Below, piece after piece: positions 1 to 11,500 of a DNA stretch of 64,000 bases (position 1 is its first letter; every line of letters begins with the position of its first letter). Source of the stretch: Spinacia oleracea. Its lineage: Eukaryota > Streptophyta > Magnoliopsida > Caryophyllales > Amaranthaceae. The stretch is from the NCBI RefSeq assembly GCF_020520425.1, contig NC_079487.1, positions 129,354,385 through 129,418,384 of the forward strand, in the 5' to 3' direction. The notes below the pieces were generated by a model that saw only the letters and a list, made by a program, of their open reading frames with translations, did not search any database and was not told where the DNA came from. The translations under genes were made by a program, and so were the position numbers.

Positions 1-439
1 CCAACACATTAATCAGCAACTAACAAACTCATAATTACTTTCTAACATTCAAAATCACCTTAACAGAAACATTCAAGATTACTAAACAACTTGGTTTTGC
101 TCAAAACTAACACTGGTACTCTTCACACTAAAGTATCATAAAGTTAGAAAATTAGAAAATTATTTACCAGATTATCTTCATAGTTCGTACCCAGTACCCA
201 ATTATCAAAATTAAAGAACCCCACTAAGTTAAAACAATTCCACCAAATACATACAATTAATTAGTTCTAAAGAAAAAACAAAACTATAGAGAATTACAGA
301 AACAAAATGGAAAAAAGGGGAGAATATCAAATAAAATGAAATTACCTTGAGCACGAATTACACGGGAGAAACGTCTGGGAGAAGCTGCAGGAGAAGAAAT
401 GGGGAAGCTGTAAGCTATTGAAGCTTGAAGAGCTTTCAT
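1..439 (-). CDS. Partial gene: first exon of a chloroplast-targeted protein
   Basis: Exon 1 reads on the minus strand from the ATG at 439 down to 346 (31 codons plus one base), followed by a good GTAATT donor at 345. The rest, 1-345, is intron, and the gene leaves the window on the left. The peptide starts MKALQASIAYSFPISSPA and ends RRFSRVIRAQ: rich in Ser, Ala and Arg, no acidic residues, and ending in an I/V-R-A-Q-like context. These are features of a stromal transit peptide. The mature protein lies outside the window, so its function cannot be named. It could instead be a dual or mitochondrial presequence. The exon call is inferred from composition plus the splice site. Confidence 0.55.
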
Positions 440-883
440 GGTATATTAATTTTTGTTGTAAAATTGATTTGATTTGAACAAAATTATGAAAAAGAATTCG
501 ATAGAAAAATTATATTTCCAGGGGTTTAAGCAAAAATAGAAATTAAAAAAGCACTGCGCGCCACAGCCACTCGTTGGGGAAATATCTGATTTTTATCAGA
601 AGAAATAATATTATGTGATAATAATATTTGTGGATTTTTAAGGGAAAATTATTGAGCCACTCGGTTTGGATTTGGTTGTTTTGGACTTTTTGAGTTTTAT
701 GACTATCACAACTCAGTCTAAGGCCCACCAGTCATTTGGACCCATAGAACTATAGAAGACAAGCAATGGCCCAAAAGAGGAAGAATAAGAGAGAAGGAAG
801 TAGTACGGTGGCACGGCCTATGCACGATCGTGCCAGCCCACGTGAACCTTGCAGGCAGAAATGCATTTTTTTTATAAAATATA
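440..883. other. Intergenic, likely promoter of the leftward chloroplast-protein gene
   Basis: AT-rich sequence upstream of the ATG at 439. I see no clear TATA box, no conserved element and no credible coding frame. The last nine bases (875-883) are the left target duplication of the element that follows. Confidence 0.4.
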
Positions 884-1361
884 GGCAAAAATGACCTTTT
901 ATAACCCAAATTTTGTGAGAAATGATTTTATATAATATTTTTGTGAAATCACACATTAAAGTAAATCTTTTTTGCGAAAGACTACCTAAGGGAAGTTTCC
1001 GTCATTGATTGAGCTTTTTCTGACAATTGAGTTGCACTTGAGAAGCACGTGTGGCTTCATTTTGCTACATTTTAAACAAAACACATTGTTAAAGTGATGT
1101 TTATTTTGGTAGTGCTCAATTTTGATATATTGTGTCGTATTTAAGGGAAGCGTTTCCACTAAACATGCTCGTTTTCACAAGCTAACATGTAAAATGAAGC
1201 TACAGTGTTGCTCACGTGTAATTCAATGGCCGAAAAAGCTCAGTGAATGCCGAAAACTTTCCTTTGGTTGCCTTTCGCAAAAAAAAAATTAAGGTTTTTT
1301 TTTTACAAATAAAATTATATCAAAATTTGGGCTATAAAATGTCCTTTTTGGCAAATTTGCC
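884..1361. mobile_element. MULE-like foldback element, 478 bp, with 9-bp target duplication
   Basis: The left end (884 onward, GGCAAAAATGACC...) and the reverse complement of the right end (GGCAAATTTGCC...) align for roughly 170-200 bp with small gaps. Shared blocks include CCCAAATTTTG, TTTTTTGCGAAAG and TGAGCTTTTTC. Flanks are taaaatata at 875-883 and taaagtata at 1362-1370, a 9-bp target duplication with one mismatch, the length typical of Mutator-like elements. No transposase is present, so it is non-autonomous. A related end occurs at 59489. The family assignment rests on TIR length and duplication length only. Confidence 0.7.
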
Positions 1362-1426
1362 TAAAGTATATGGGTTTTTCACAAAAGGACACAAGACTCT
1401 TACACGGCCATGCCACTATTATTTGT

Positions 1427-1545
1427 TGTAAATGAGCCATAAATGGGAATAAAGAAATTACAAATAAAAGGTGGGGGAAATCAAACTCGAAACTTATCGT
1501 ACACAGACAATCAGTCTTAACCACTAGACTAAAACTTAATTGGTA
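1427..1545 (-). mobile_element. tRNA-derived SINE relic
   Basis: On the minus strand, TAGTCTAGTGGTTAAGACT (about 1520-1540) matches an RNA polymerase III A box. GAGTTTGATTTCCC, about 35 bases further on, matches a B box (GWTCRANNC-like). The distal end, ending in atgagccat on the plus strand, also occurs beside the long poly(T) of the SINE at 3934, so the two belong to one family. The poly(A) tail of this copy has decayed. Confidence 0.5.
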
Positions 1546-2251
1546 TTTCACCATCATTTGTAGTTTTGTACCGTGCAACACATGACAACTGCACCATTTT
1601 CTTGGACATGTCCCCCTTGTTTAAATAGCTTGTTATCCTAAGTTCGGAAATAATAAGTAATTTTTGGAGGGAATTCTAGATTTTGGGGTTTTCTTTGCTC
1701 CTTTGCTTTAATTTGGTTCTCTAGTTTTAATTCAAGACAATTTCATTTTCAAGTAATCTTTAAATATGCATTAGTGTAACAACAATTGAAGCAAGTTCTT
1801 CACCATTCCAACTCTAAGTCAAGTTTAAGTATTATCTCTTTAGTGCTTTATTTATCTTTATGTTCATGTCATATGTTAATAGCTTTCTACCATAAGTAGT
1901 ATGTACTTCATGTTCATTTTTTGAATTTGATGTTTTTTTTTACCATAAAAATTATGCTTTGCTTTTCTTGTTTTATTTCTTTAAATCTACTACTCCGTAG
2001 CTAGTTTTGGGCATGACTTGTGACTTGTGAGTAGTCCCTTAGATCTAAGTAACACCCTAGCAGTGTCATGGGCCATGGCCGGCCTGAATTTTTTTTCTCC
2101 TCGATCTTGTTTCCAAAATCTCTAGCCTTCAATTGATCCCCTTGAACTTGCTCTTCCAAATTCTACATCTTTCTTTAGATTTGAACACTATAGAACTTAA
2201 ATTCCTCATTAGTAGCATCTGTTTGCCTACTAACATTAACGTCCTTAGTTC
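1546..2251. other. Intergenic, nothing recognised
   Basis: AT-rich, with no sustained coding frame, no RNA gene and no clear repeat. Confidence 0.4.
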
Positions 2252-2500
2252 CGGTGGCAGAGACAGGGGCGGGTGGGGCTGCCAGCCCCTTCCACAACAT
2301 TTAAAAAAATTATTTATAGTATTAAATACTAAATTACATCACTGAATACTCCTTTTCTCAATAGTTATTTCTTGATAAATTAATTCATTTTAACTCTTTG
2401 GTCAAGGATTCAAATCTTTTACATTACAATATAACTATGTCCTTTCTTTTTCTTTTTTTCTCGCTCTCCCCCATTCAATATATTTCTGGTTCCGCCATTG
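2252..2500. mobile_element. hAT-like MITE, about 249 bp
   Basis: The left end CGGTGGCAGAGACAG and the reverse complement of the right end, CAATGGCGGAACCAG, are imperfect inverted repeats of the CAGTGGCGGAGCCAG type known from plant hAT elements. The 8-bp flanks cttagttc and tttaggac agree at 5 of 8 positions, a decayed candidate target duplication. No coding capacity. Confidence 0.45.
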
Positions 2501-3247
2501 TTTAGGACAAACAACAAAAAGTGCTAAACTGGCCGTGAGTTCTAGTAGAATAAAAGATTCATAGTTATGCATTCAGGCTACTAAGATGGGTTCCTCGGTT
2601 GACTAGCCCGGCCCGTATGTGATTCCAATCCACCACGACACTTCGTCTAGTCATTTAAATATAAACAATCAAAGACTGAAAAGACGAGCTTCGTGATATA
2701 AAGGAAACGTCCCCTACCTATATATTATTGGTGAAGCTATATAATTGCTAAGAAGATCAAAATTAAAGGTAGATGGTCAAATGAATCGACAAAAGCTATG
2801 ACGATAACCAATATTGCTTGTGTCATACCAGTAGAGTTTATATACGCAATGTCGTAATTTTACTTTTTTTCTTTTTCTTAATATTAAAAGTAGACTTTAT
2901 ATCTCAATTGTTGGCCTATCTTTAGCATAATAATACACAAATACAAATATTTTATTCCAAAGTGATAAACAAAGCCCTCCATTATTGTTTACGTACGTAC
3001 CAGAGACTAGCTACTTATGTTCTGATGACTTGTGTCTAATATCATCCGCAACCGATCGGATGAATATCTATATACTTCGTATATTATTTTATTCTTGTAT
3101 ATATACTCTGTAAGAATTAAGATTATTTGTAGACGAAGTATAAGTTACAATGAAGTTTTCACAAAAACTCATTAGTTTTGGTTCGCAAGAAATTATAATT
3201 TTGAAGGGTCACTCGTGTTAAATCTTAATTACAAACAGGTTTGATCT
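2501..3247. other. Intergenic, nothing recognised
   Basis: AT-rich sequence with no supportable gene or repeat. Confidence 0.4.
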
Positions 3248-3511
3248 CACTACAAAAAATCATACTATTAACGACGGAAAATCCCGTCGCGAAAGGCCAA
3301 TAATCGTTGATTAACGACGGGATTTCCTGTCGCGAACCCGTCATAAAAGGGGGCCGTCGTTAATAGAAAATCCCGTCATAAACCCGTCGTAAAAGACATT
3401 TGCGACGGTTATTCCCGTCATTGTTTGGTTGTTAGCCCCGTCGTAAAACGCACGGGATTTTTGACCCGTCGTAATTAGGTTGTCGTTAAAGATACAAATT
3501 CTTGTAATGTG
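3248..3511. mobile_element. CACTA-like MITE with subterminal GTCGTTAA motifs
   Basis: It begins CACTACAAAAAATC and ends ATTCTTGTAATGTG, whose complement is CACATTACAAGAAT: a CACTA-type terminal pair. The interior is packed with short repeats in both orientations (TTAACGACGG, CCCGTCGT, CCGTCGTTAA), as in the subterminal transposase-binding arrays of En/Spm elements. The candidate 3-bp flanks (tct, atg) do not match, so the exact ends are uncertain. Confidence 0.6.
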
Positions 3512-3931
3512 ATGAGTCCTATAAATTTTAATTAGATCAATCATACGATCAGTTTAACAAGTTCTAATAAATTTAGATAAATTCAACTCAGATAAGTTAA
3601 GATTTCTTCTGAAAAGAAAAACATGCACTAGCTAATGGGGAAGAATTCACCGGGTAGTTGACCAACGCTAGTTTATAATAATAGTTTGTTTCTGCTTTCT
3701 TTCCATGAAACCACTTCCATAGTTATGCATGAAAATCCATCGAGGTGTTCCGCAAAGTTGTCGCAAGTCGCAACACATGTCGACATAGTGCAAAATAAAG
3801 CTAGATAGATCTTAGTTATAGTGGAGTTAAGATTATCATGTTCTTCACCAAAACGGCAAAACACCTTCTCTATTATTTCTCAAATTTCTTACTTTTTTAA
3901 GTACTTGTCACAGCAAGTGTAGTAATGAGAT

Positions 3932-3933
<2 letters not shown>
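3512..3933. other. Intergenic, nothing recognised
   Basis: No coding frame or repeat I can name. The short motif GTCGCAAGTCGCAAC at about 3760 resembles the ends of the AT-rich region at 4785-5801. Confidence 0.35.
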
Positions 3934-3970
<37 letters not shown>

Positions 3971-4095
3971 GATGAGCCATAAGACCGGGCAATATAATTA
4001 CAATAGTGATTAATAAGGGATTTGAATTTGAGACCTATCGTACACAGGACCGACCTCAGACCTAGCAAGTATAATAACGTGCCACTAATCTAAGT
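3934..4095 (-). mobile_element. tRNA-derived SINE with a 34-bp poly(A) tail
   Basis: An uninterrupted run of 34 T (3934-3967) is the poly(A) tail of a minus-strand retroposon. Reading from it, the ATGAGCCATAAGACC and GATAGGTCTCAAATTCAAAT blocks match the SINE at 1427-1545, including a weak B-box-like segment. The homopolymer has no interruptions, so this copy looks younger than its relative. The head near 4090 is degenerate. Confidence 0.5.
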
Positions 4096-4784
4096 AATGA
4101 GTGGACATAATTAATTAATTAATTAATTAAGTAGAATAATTAGTGCATCATACCATAATTATGTGTAAGACTGTCTAAACTTTCCATTCATTTCATTAGA
4201 TTTGAGGACGACTAATTGCAGATAAAGTAATTAAGTAAATTCTACTTTATAAGTCTTCATTAATTAAGTTATCATTTGAAAATATAATGGACAAAGTTTG
4301 ACTTTAAAATCAACAGTAGCGTTGCATTGGTATTTGGTAGTTAATACTCCGTAGTTATCTTCATAATTTCTTAAAGTACACTTCAAGTAGTAATTAATAC
4401 GTAGTACCCATTAATCCATTATTATTGCAAATCCATATTCCAAAAACGTCCAAGTTAAAATACTTTATAGGAACGAGCTTATACAAACTAATTTTGAACT
4501 GCCACGTGTCCATATAACCATATGTCCATTTATTACTTTATACTAAAACAGATATCAGAAATGATACGTGTCATTTTCTGGTGCGATTTTTCCCAGCCAG
4601 AATATTTTTTGTTTTTTTTACTTTAAAAAAAAGAATTATATTGCATTTTTTTAGGTACGTTTCAAAGGATGCACCGTGCGCGCGCGTGGATGAAAGTCAC
4701 CATGCTAGGCCGGGTACGTACAAATGTACAATAATCCAATTAATTAGCTCTGATTTCCAAAACCAAGATTAATCTTAATGGACG
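4096..4784. other. Intergenic with a Helitron-like 5-prime motif at about 4541-4585
   Basis: Mostly unassigned AT-rich DNA. At about 4541-4585, a run TATACTAAAACAGATATC followed by GAAATGATACGTGTCA matches a block in P450-6 intron 1 (about 54635-54680) and partly the Helitron at 50771. No matching 3-prime hairpin is seen here. Confidence 0.35.
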
Positions 4785-5801
4785 ATGATATAGGTCGCAA
4801 GTTGCGATAACAAAATGTTGTCGCAATCTTACGTGTCGGCATTTCATTGGTACAAATAAGCACCATGTAGGCTACACGTCATCAATTTATTTTTACTATC
4901 AATTCAATATTTTTACTATGAAAATATATAAATAAGGCAGTCGATACAAATAAGGAAATAAATATTTATTATATTCATAGTAAATATATATTTCCTTTTA
5001 TCTTATAAATTACAAATTAAAAAAAATAAAAATTATAATCTAATTACTTACTTTGTGCAATTAAAAAAATACATCAATTTAGTTAAAAAAATAGACTAAT
5101 TTATAATCTAATAATATATTTTAGGTAAATAAATATTCATAATTATATATTACTTTAAAATAATGTTTTAATTTTAATGATTAGGTAATATTTCATGTGA
5201 GCAGTGAATATGTGAATGTCGCTTAATTAATTTGAAGTCAGATGTTGCTATCAAACCAATGCGGAGTACGAAGTCAGTTGCTCCGTAAAGATGTGATATT
5301 ATTCCAATAAGTCTTCCAACAAAACCACAATCAGGCATCATCTTCTCATTAGATTAGTTTTCTTTTCCTTCCAAAAAAAAAAAAAAATCTCATTTTCCTA
5401 ATAAACCAATAATTTTTTCGGAGAGGAAGAACAACACTTCAAGTACTGTATAAAGACGAAATCATTTTCCTATTTTTTTAATTTTCTAATGTACTGTATT
5501 TTTTTTTTCTAAGTATAAATTAGTAAATGTATTTTTTACTTTAATTTCCTATATCATATAAATAATTAAAAGTGTTTTTTTCTTCTAATTTCCTATACAA
5601 ATTAGAATTATTTTTCTGAAATAAAAAATTACATTATTCAATTTGTAAATTAAAATATTAAGATTTTCCTACCTTTTTTATGACATGTATAAAAGTTATA
5701 TAATCTAAATATTTTAGTTTCCAAATACATTTATGACACATAGGCGTGCCATGTCACCACTGTGACACGGCTTAAAGGTCGCATGTTGCGACCTTTATCA
5801 T
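4785..5801. repeat. Possible 1-kb AT-rich element with GTCGCAA inverted ends
   Basis: The left end ATGATATAGGTCGCAAGT and the reverse complement of the right end, ATGATAAAGGTCGCAACA, pair as inverted repeats. The interior is extremely AT-rich and non-coding. No target duplication was found, so this could also be chance similarity between GTCGCAA-rich motifs, which recur at about 3760. Confidence 0.3.
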
Positions 5802-6230
5802 TTCCGAATCTTAATTACACATATGATATTAACTAATTAACTTAATTAGGTCAAAAATGAAAATGATGAGGATATACAACCAATCGATAGATGTCAAAAT
5901 CGAGCTCCGGAGAGTCCTTCGTTGAGCACACGCCTCCTTCGTTGCTAGTGTCAATGTGTCATTATGCATCGACATCAACTCTTGATCAGTCGATCGATCA
6001 TGACCTTTATATTAGAAACCGATGAGCAGAGAGTAGTGTCAATGGACCACGCACATTATATTGATCCCTTTAAATAAAGTTTTAAACTTTAAAAAACAAA
6101 CTGATATTTATGAAATAATTTTGGTGATTGATTGGATTACAACCCAATAAACATACAAGAAATAAAGATCCATACCAATGTGAGCAACTAATGCACGTAA
6201 GTACGTGCTTATTCCCGAAATTATATATAT
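5802..6230. other. Intergenic, nothing recognised
   Basis: No supportable coding or repeat signal. Confidence 0.35.
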
Positions 6231-6452
6231 CCTCTAGAGTTTTAAAATAAATCTATAAGGTAGAGTTTGAGCAATATCAACCATTGATTGAAAATTCAAT
6301 GGCTCATCTATTATCTTTCTAAAATTCCCCCTATTTTTTCTCATCAATATCCATTCCCTGATTTTCCCTTCCCAATAATATGAGCCATTGATTTTAAAAT
6401 GTATGGTTTAGATACAACTCTACCTTGTAGAGTTTTATTAAAACTCTAGAGG
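6231..6452. mobile_element. Foldback MITE, 222 bp, about 80-bp arms
   Basis: The left arm starts CCTCTAGAGTTTTAAAATAA and includes AAGGTAGAGTT and CAATGGCTCAT. The reverse complement of the right arm starts CCTCTAGAGTTTTAATAAAA and includes AAGGTAGAGTT and CAATGGCTCAT at matching spacing. Together they give a near-complete hairpin with a loop of about 60 bases. The superfamily is not determined because the flanks show no clear duplication. Confidence 0.6.
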
Positions 6453-8535
6453 ATTCGGACTCTTTGAGCATACATCAAGGTCGAGCTTTTCGATCTGATG
6501 CATATTTGTTCTGCAACTCCGATCCACTGCCGAGACGCTAATCTCATATGGAGAGATCGTACATATATTATAGCTTTTTAGGATTGCACGTACTTAACAA
6601 CCAAACAATTAAATATTACGTAGTACGTAGTAACTCTTACATGTGCACCTACCTGGCCTAACCACCAATTTATAATCCGCCCTTACCAAACAAAAAAATG
6701 ACTGATGTGATTGTGAGACTCAGCTCACATGCATTATACGGGTCAAAGAACTAGTTTCATTTAGAACGCAACATCGATCACTTACTTTAAAATTAAATGG
6801 AGTGTAATTAGTGGATATTGGGTTGCACCAAACTCTACTTTTTGTTTTCCAAATCCTTTGCATTCCTCCACTAATTAGGATGGAAGTAAAACTCTGTAGA
6901 ATGTGCAAGAATCCCTCCACTACAAATACAAAACCATGCAAGTAGCGCACATACGATATTACGGTCGTTTTTATGGGGTATATATGAAATGGAAAATTTA
7001 AAGCAAAAAGGCAACCTAGCTAGCTAGACATATCAAGATGATGATGTCCCACATTCCATAATTTTCTAGCTAGGGATCGAAATCGAACGGCCATATAGAA
7101 CACAATGGAGTATATATGGAAGATGTTGTATTGCATGTCCTAATTAAGGTTTGCTTTGTTTGGTAACTCAGCCATGCATGAAAACGAAAACCTCTGACTA
7201 GCTCATAGCTCTTTGCAAAGTACGTACTAGTGGATGTATATATGTCTACTTTATACTTTCCTTTTGTTTTGGAATTGAATTGGACGTACGTGTTATTCTG
7301 GAATGCCGGCCATGTACCAAATGTTGTCAACACATTCAAGCAACCTAAGAATTCAAACGATCGGATACTCCCCTTTATGTATACTTTATGCGCGATATTA
7401 ATTATTTTTTATTCCTTTAATTTTGACGTTTTCTTGGGAGCTCATCGTGTTGCTAAGAAGGATAGATAACGGTGTTAATTGGCCGGTGTTTAGCTAATAT
7501 TGTTCATGTACGGAAATTTCTGTCAAACTATCTTCACTCTATGCTGGAACTTGATTTGCATTAATATAATTGTTTTATCGCCATGACATGTATGCAACGT
7601 AACTCAGACATAATTGATCACATCAACTCCGGAAAAGTAGAAAAGGAGTAATCACACAAAATGAATGAAGGCTCATTCAAGTAAGAAAAACAACCCAACT
7701 ATCACGTACTAATGCTTAGTACGTAGTACATGTTTCTACTTCAATTCTTTCTTTTGTTTTTTATTCACAAGGTGGGAAATGTGATCATGCACTTATATTT
7801 TACTATTATTTCACAACCTAACAACTTTATACCTTAGGTTAACTGAAATCCCTAGTACACCTAAGCTAGAATGGGTGTGTGCAACATACACAAACCATGT
7901 GATGGCAAGTGCACCACTCACGCTATGCGTGTGTTACATGAACAATATAATGATACGCTACTCCACATTAACAACGCAACCAAATTTAAATTAAATTCTT
8001 GTAAAACACCGTTATGGTTAATAGACCTCATGTCAATGCAAGTCAATCACCTCACTTGCTCCGATCCTATACAATTGACTTACTCTTGATTACAGTTCAA
8101 TAAGTATTACCGGTACCAGAAGAGTAGATAGAAGACTAGTTGTTAACGATACTCATTTAAAAAAAATACATGTCACAAAAAAAAAAAGGAAAAAAAGAAG
8201 TAAATAAAGTATATTAGTGAAATGCTTAGTAATCCCATTAAAACATAAGGAAACAAAAAACTTTTCTACCATTATTGTTTTTTTTAATGACAATAATGGG
8301 TACAGTGCGCACAACAAATATATAATGGAAACTTTGCCTACAAAATGAGTCGTAATTGTTTTCATGAATTTGCAGGAAAAAAAAATAGACTAAGCAAACT
8401 AGATCATCATCATCATCATCATCGTCATGAAGCTTGAACCAATAAGCATCTACTTAGCTATTAATTGGAGGCTTTTAACTACAATATAGTTTTTATCATT
8501 TTCCTTATAACTCTCTCTCTCTCTCTCTAGTCTCT
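6453..8535. other. Intergenic; 5-prime flank of the NPF gene
   Basis: No convincing gene between 6453 and the NPF start. Two simple repeats lie near its 3-prime end: (CAT)n at about 8404-8426 and a CT run at about 8513-8528. The CT run ends eight bases before the NPF ATG, so it is probably in the 5-prime leader. Confidence 0.4.
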
Positions 8536-11500
8536 ATGGCAGGAGGAAAGAAACCTAAAGTCCTCAACAAACCATGTATCATGCTTATAGGTATATATAT
8601 ATATATACATATACTATTCCATTCCCCTAGTTGTTTTTGTTGTCGTTGTCATCTTCATTCTTCGTTAATTTGATTAATTATTCGTTAATTGATTACGTGC
8701 ATGGTTTAATTAATTTGCAGTAATTGCCGGTATGGAGAGATTTGCATTCAAAGGGGTGGCATCAAATTTGGTGATTTATCTAACTGATAATATTCATATG
8801 AGTAACTCTGCGGCGGCTAAAACAGTAAATAGTTGGTGTGGATTAACGTCAATAATGCCACTCTTGGTGGCTCCTCTTGCTGATTCTTTATGGGATCATT
8901 ATTCCACTATATTGGTTTCATCTTTGTTCTACATTCTGGTGAGTTCTTTATACTCGTACGTACTACTACTATACGAAGTACTACGTACTCCGTAAGTCCT
9001 TGTAGTACACTATATTATTACGTAACATTTTATACCATGCATATCAGCATATTGAATTATATATTGATATTTGAAAATTCATCTACAACGTACTACGTAT
9101 AATGTTATAGTAGTACGTATAGTAGAATTTATTACTCCGTAGTTGGTTTTGAAAAAAAGACTTATATCTTAAATGTACGGAGTATGATAAATGGTTAAGA
9201 GGAGGGATACGCCATGAGGATGAGGTTTTTGAATGTGTTACTAATTAGATGTATAGGTTGATAAAGTAAGTCCATTTATACAATATTTGAGTTCCATTGT
9301 TTTTTTTCTCTTGAGTAGTATAGGTGGTGGGGCAATTTAGGGCTTGTTTGGTTGACATGAGAGTTTAATTTACATACATAATAGGAATTTTCTTAAGATT
9401 TTTGGTTAATAACATGGAAATTAAAGATCCTATGAATTTTGATTGACGGGGGAGCTTGGTAATTTACTTTCTAGGTTTTGTTGGAAGTCCAAATTTCCTC
9501 ATATGTTGTTTTTTATGTCCACTAAACAACTACACAGTCCATTAATTCCCATAAACTTTCACTCCCCTTTTCTTAATTGTCATCAAATAGCCTCTTAGGT
9601 TGATTGACGGTGGACGTGGGTGAGTTTGGGGTTGCCACGGTGGCGATTCTGGGAACTTAGTGTGTCTTGCGGTGGGTGAAAGTGTGAGTTTTCGTTGGCA
9701 AAATTGATAGGAAGAGGGACTGAGATAAGGATGCTATGGTGGGGGAGCGCACCCAGGTGATGGTGGTTTGATGACTGATACTTCGTACATTGTAGTTTAA
9801 ACTTGCTAGATGGCGCACCCAGGTGGTGCTTATTAAGCTTAGCATTACTACATTATTTTATTATTTCATTTACGTTGTACTACGTATATTGTCAATGCTC
9901 CGTAGTGTACACTGTAACACTGAGTAAGTGCTGAAGAGCGTAATGGGACAGGGGTGTCGCCCTGTCGGGATTACCCAATGTGGGCAAATACAGTAAGTAG
10001 TACTCCGTAATAAAATTCCATAATAAACGTTCATGGAAGATTAAGGGATGATAACGAATCGAGTCGAGTTCAAAAGTGCAACCATGCAGCTCGGTTAACA
10101 CTTGCTACAAGTTACATCTTAGTTGGTCTTGACATTTTTGAGTTCAAACTTTGAAGTTCATTTGAAATATAGGACTCTGACTCGAAATAAATTAATTACA
10201 ATATGGCTTATACTCTCATTGGTTATAAGTTACTAGTACTTCATATAACATTTCTATTTTTAATTTGTCCTTGTTTCCTCTACTGTAAAGGGTCTTGCAT
10301 CATTAACATCAACCACATTTGAATGGGCATGGCCAGTGAACAAGAGTATTTCAAACATCTTCATGTTTTGGTCACTCTGTTTAATATCGCTCGGCCAAGG
10401 TGGCTACAACCCTTCCTTACAAGCCTTTGGAGCAGATCAGCTTGGAGAGGAAGAAGATTTACCCACTGACCAAACAGACCTTAAAAAATCCAGTAAAAGG
10501 ACTGTTTTCTTCACTTGGTGGTACTTTGGTGTTTGCACTGGCAGCCTCTTAGGAGTCTCTATAATGTCTTACATCCAAGATACTCTTGGCTGGTCTCTTG
10601 GCTTTGCTGTTCCTACCTTTGTCATGATCGCGTCTATCTTCTTATTTTCTTGTGGCACCAGAAGTTATACAGTTATTTTCGCTAATGATCACAAGGTTGA
10701 GAATCATAATCCTTTCAAGACTATGGCTGATGGTCTAAAAGCTGCGATATCAAGGGTCTACAACTGTGGCATCGGTGAACCCAATCGCAAAGCCGATGTT
10801 CCAGAGTTAGAGTAAGGTTTCTTCTCTTTCATAAAAGAAACAACTTGAAACAAAAATTACAAAATGAAACAGATTATAATTCAGGAATCAGTTGATCAAT
10901 CTAACTTTTAGATGTCATTTGGTTCACATAGGAAGTAAAATTTCCCATGAAATACAAAATCATAGGAAATCAAGGGAATTTTCTAAAGTTGTTTGGCTGA
11001 TAATGTGGGAATTTCTACTTACCTAGGGAGCACTAGGTAAGCGATTCCCTCATTTTGTAGGAAGTTCCACTTCCCCCATTTCACCAAAACTTTGTCAACC
11101 AAACAACTCACATACTTTGCAATTCCTATGGAAGTCCAACTTCCTATGTTTTTTTATGTCAACCAAACAACACCTTAAAATTTTCCTTTTAACTTGCGAG
11201 ATTTTAACTAACCGGTCTTCGTGTTTCCTCTCTATCTTAAAGGCTGCAGGAAAATCAACTCTCAAGCCAAAAGCTAGTAGGAACAAAAGAGGTTAATGAT
11301 AAACCCAGTAAAGGCATTTCCTTTTCTGACAATGTTAAGGTATCATTAAGGCTGTTACCTATATGGACTATGTTGCTGCTATTTGCTGTGATCTTTCAAC
11401 AACCAGCAACATTCTTCACCAAGCAAGGCATGACAATGAAAAGAAACATAGGCACAAAGTTCAAAATCCCACCAGCAACTCTCCAAGGAGCCATTACTGT

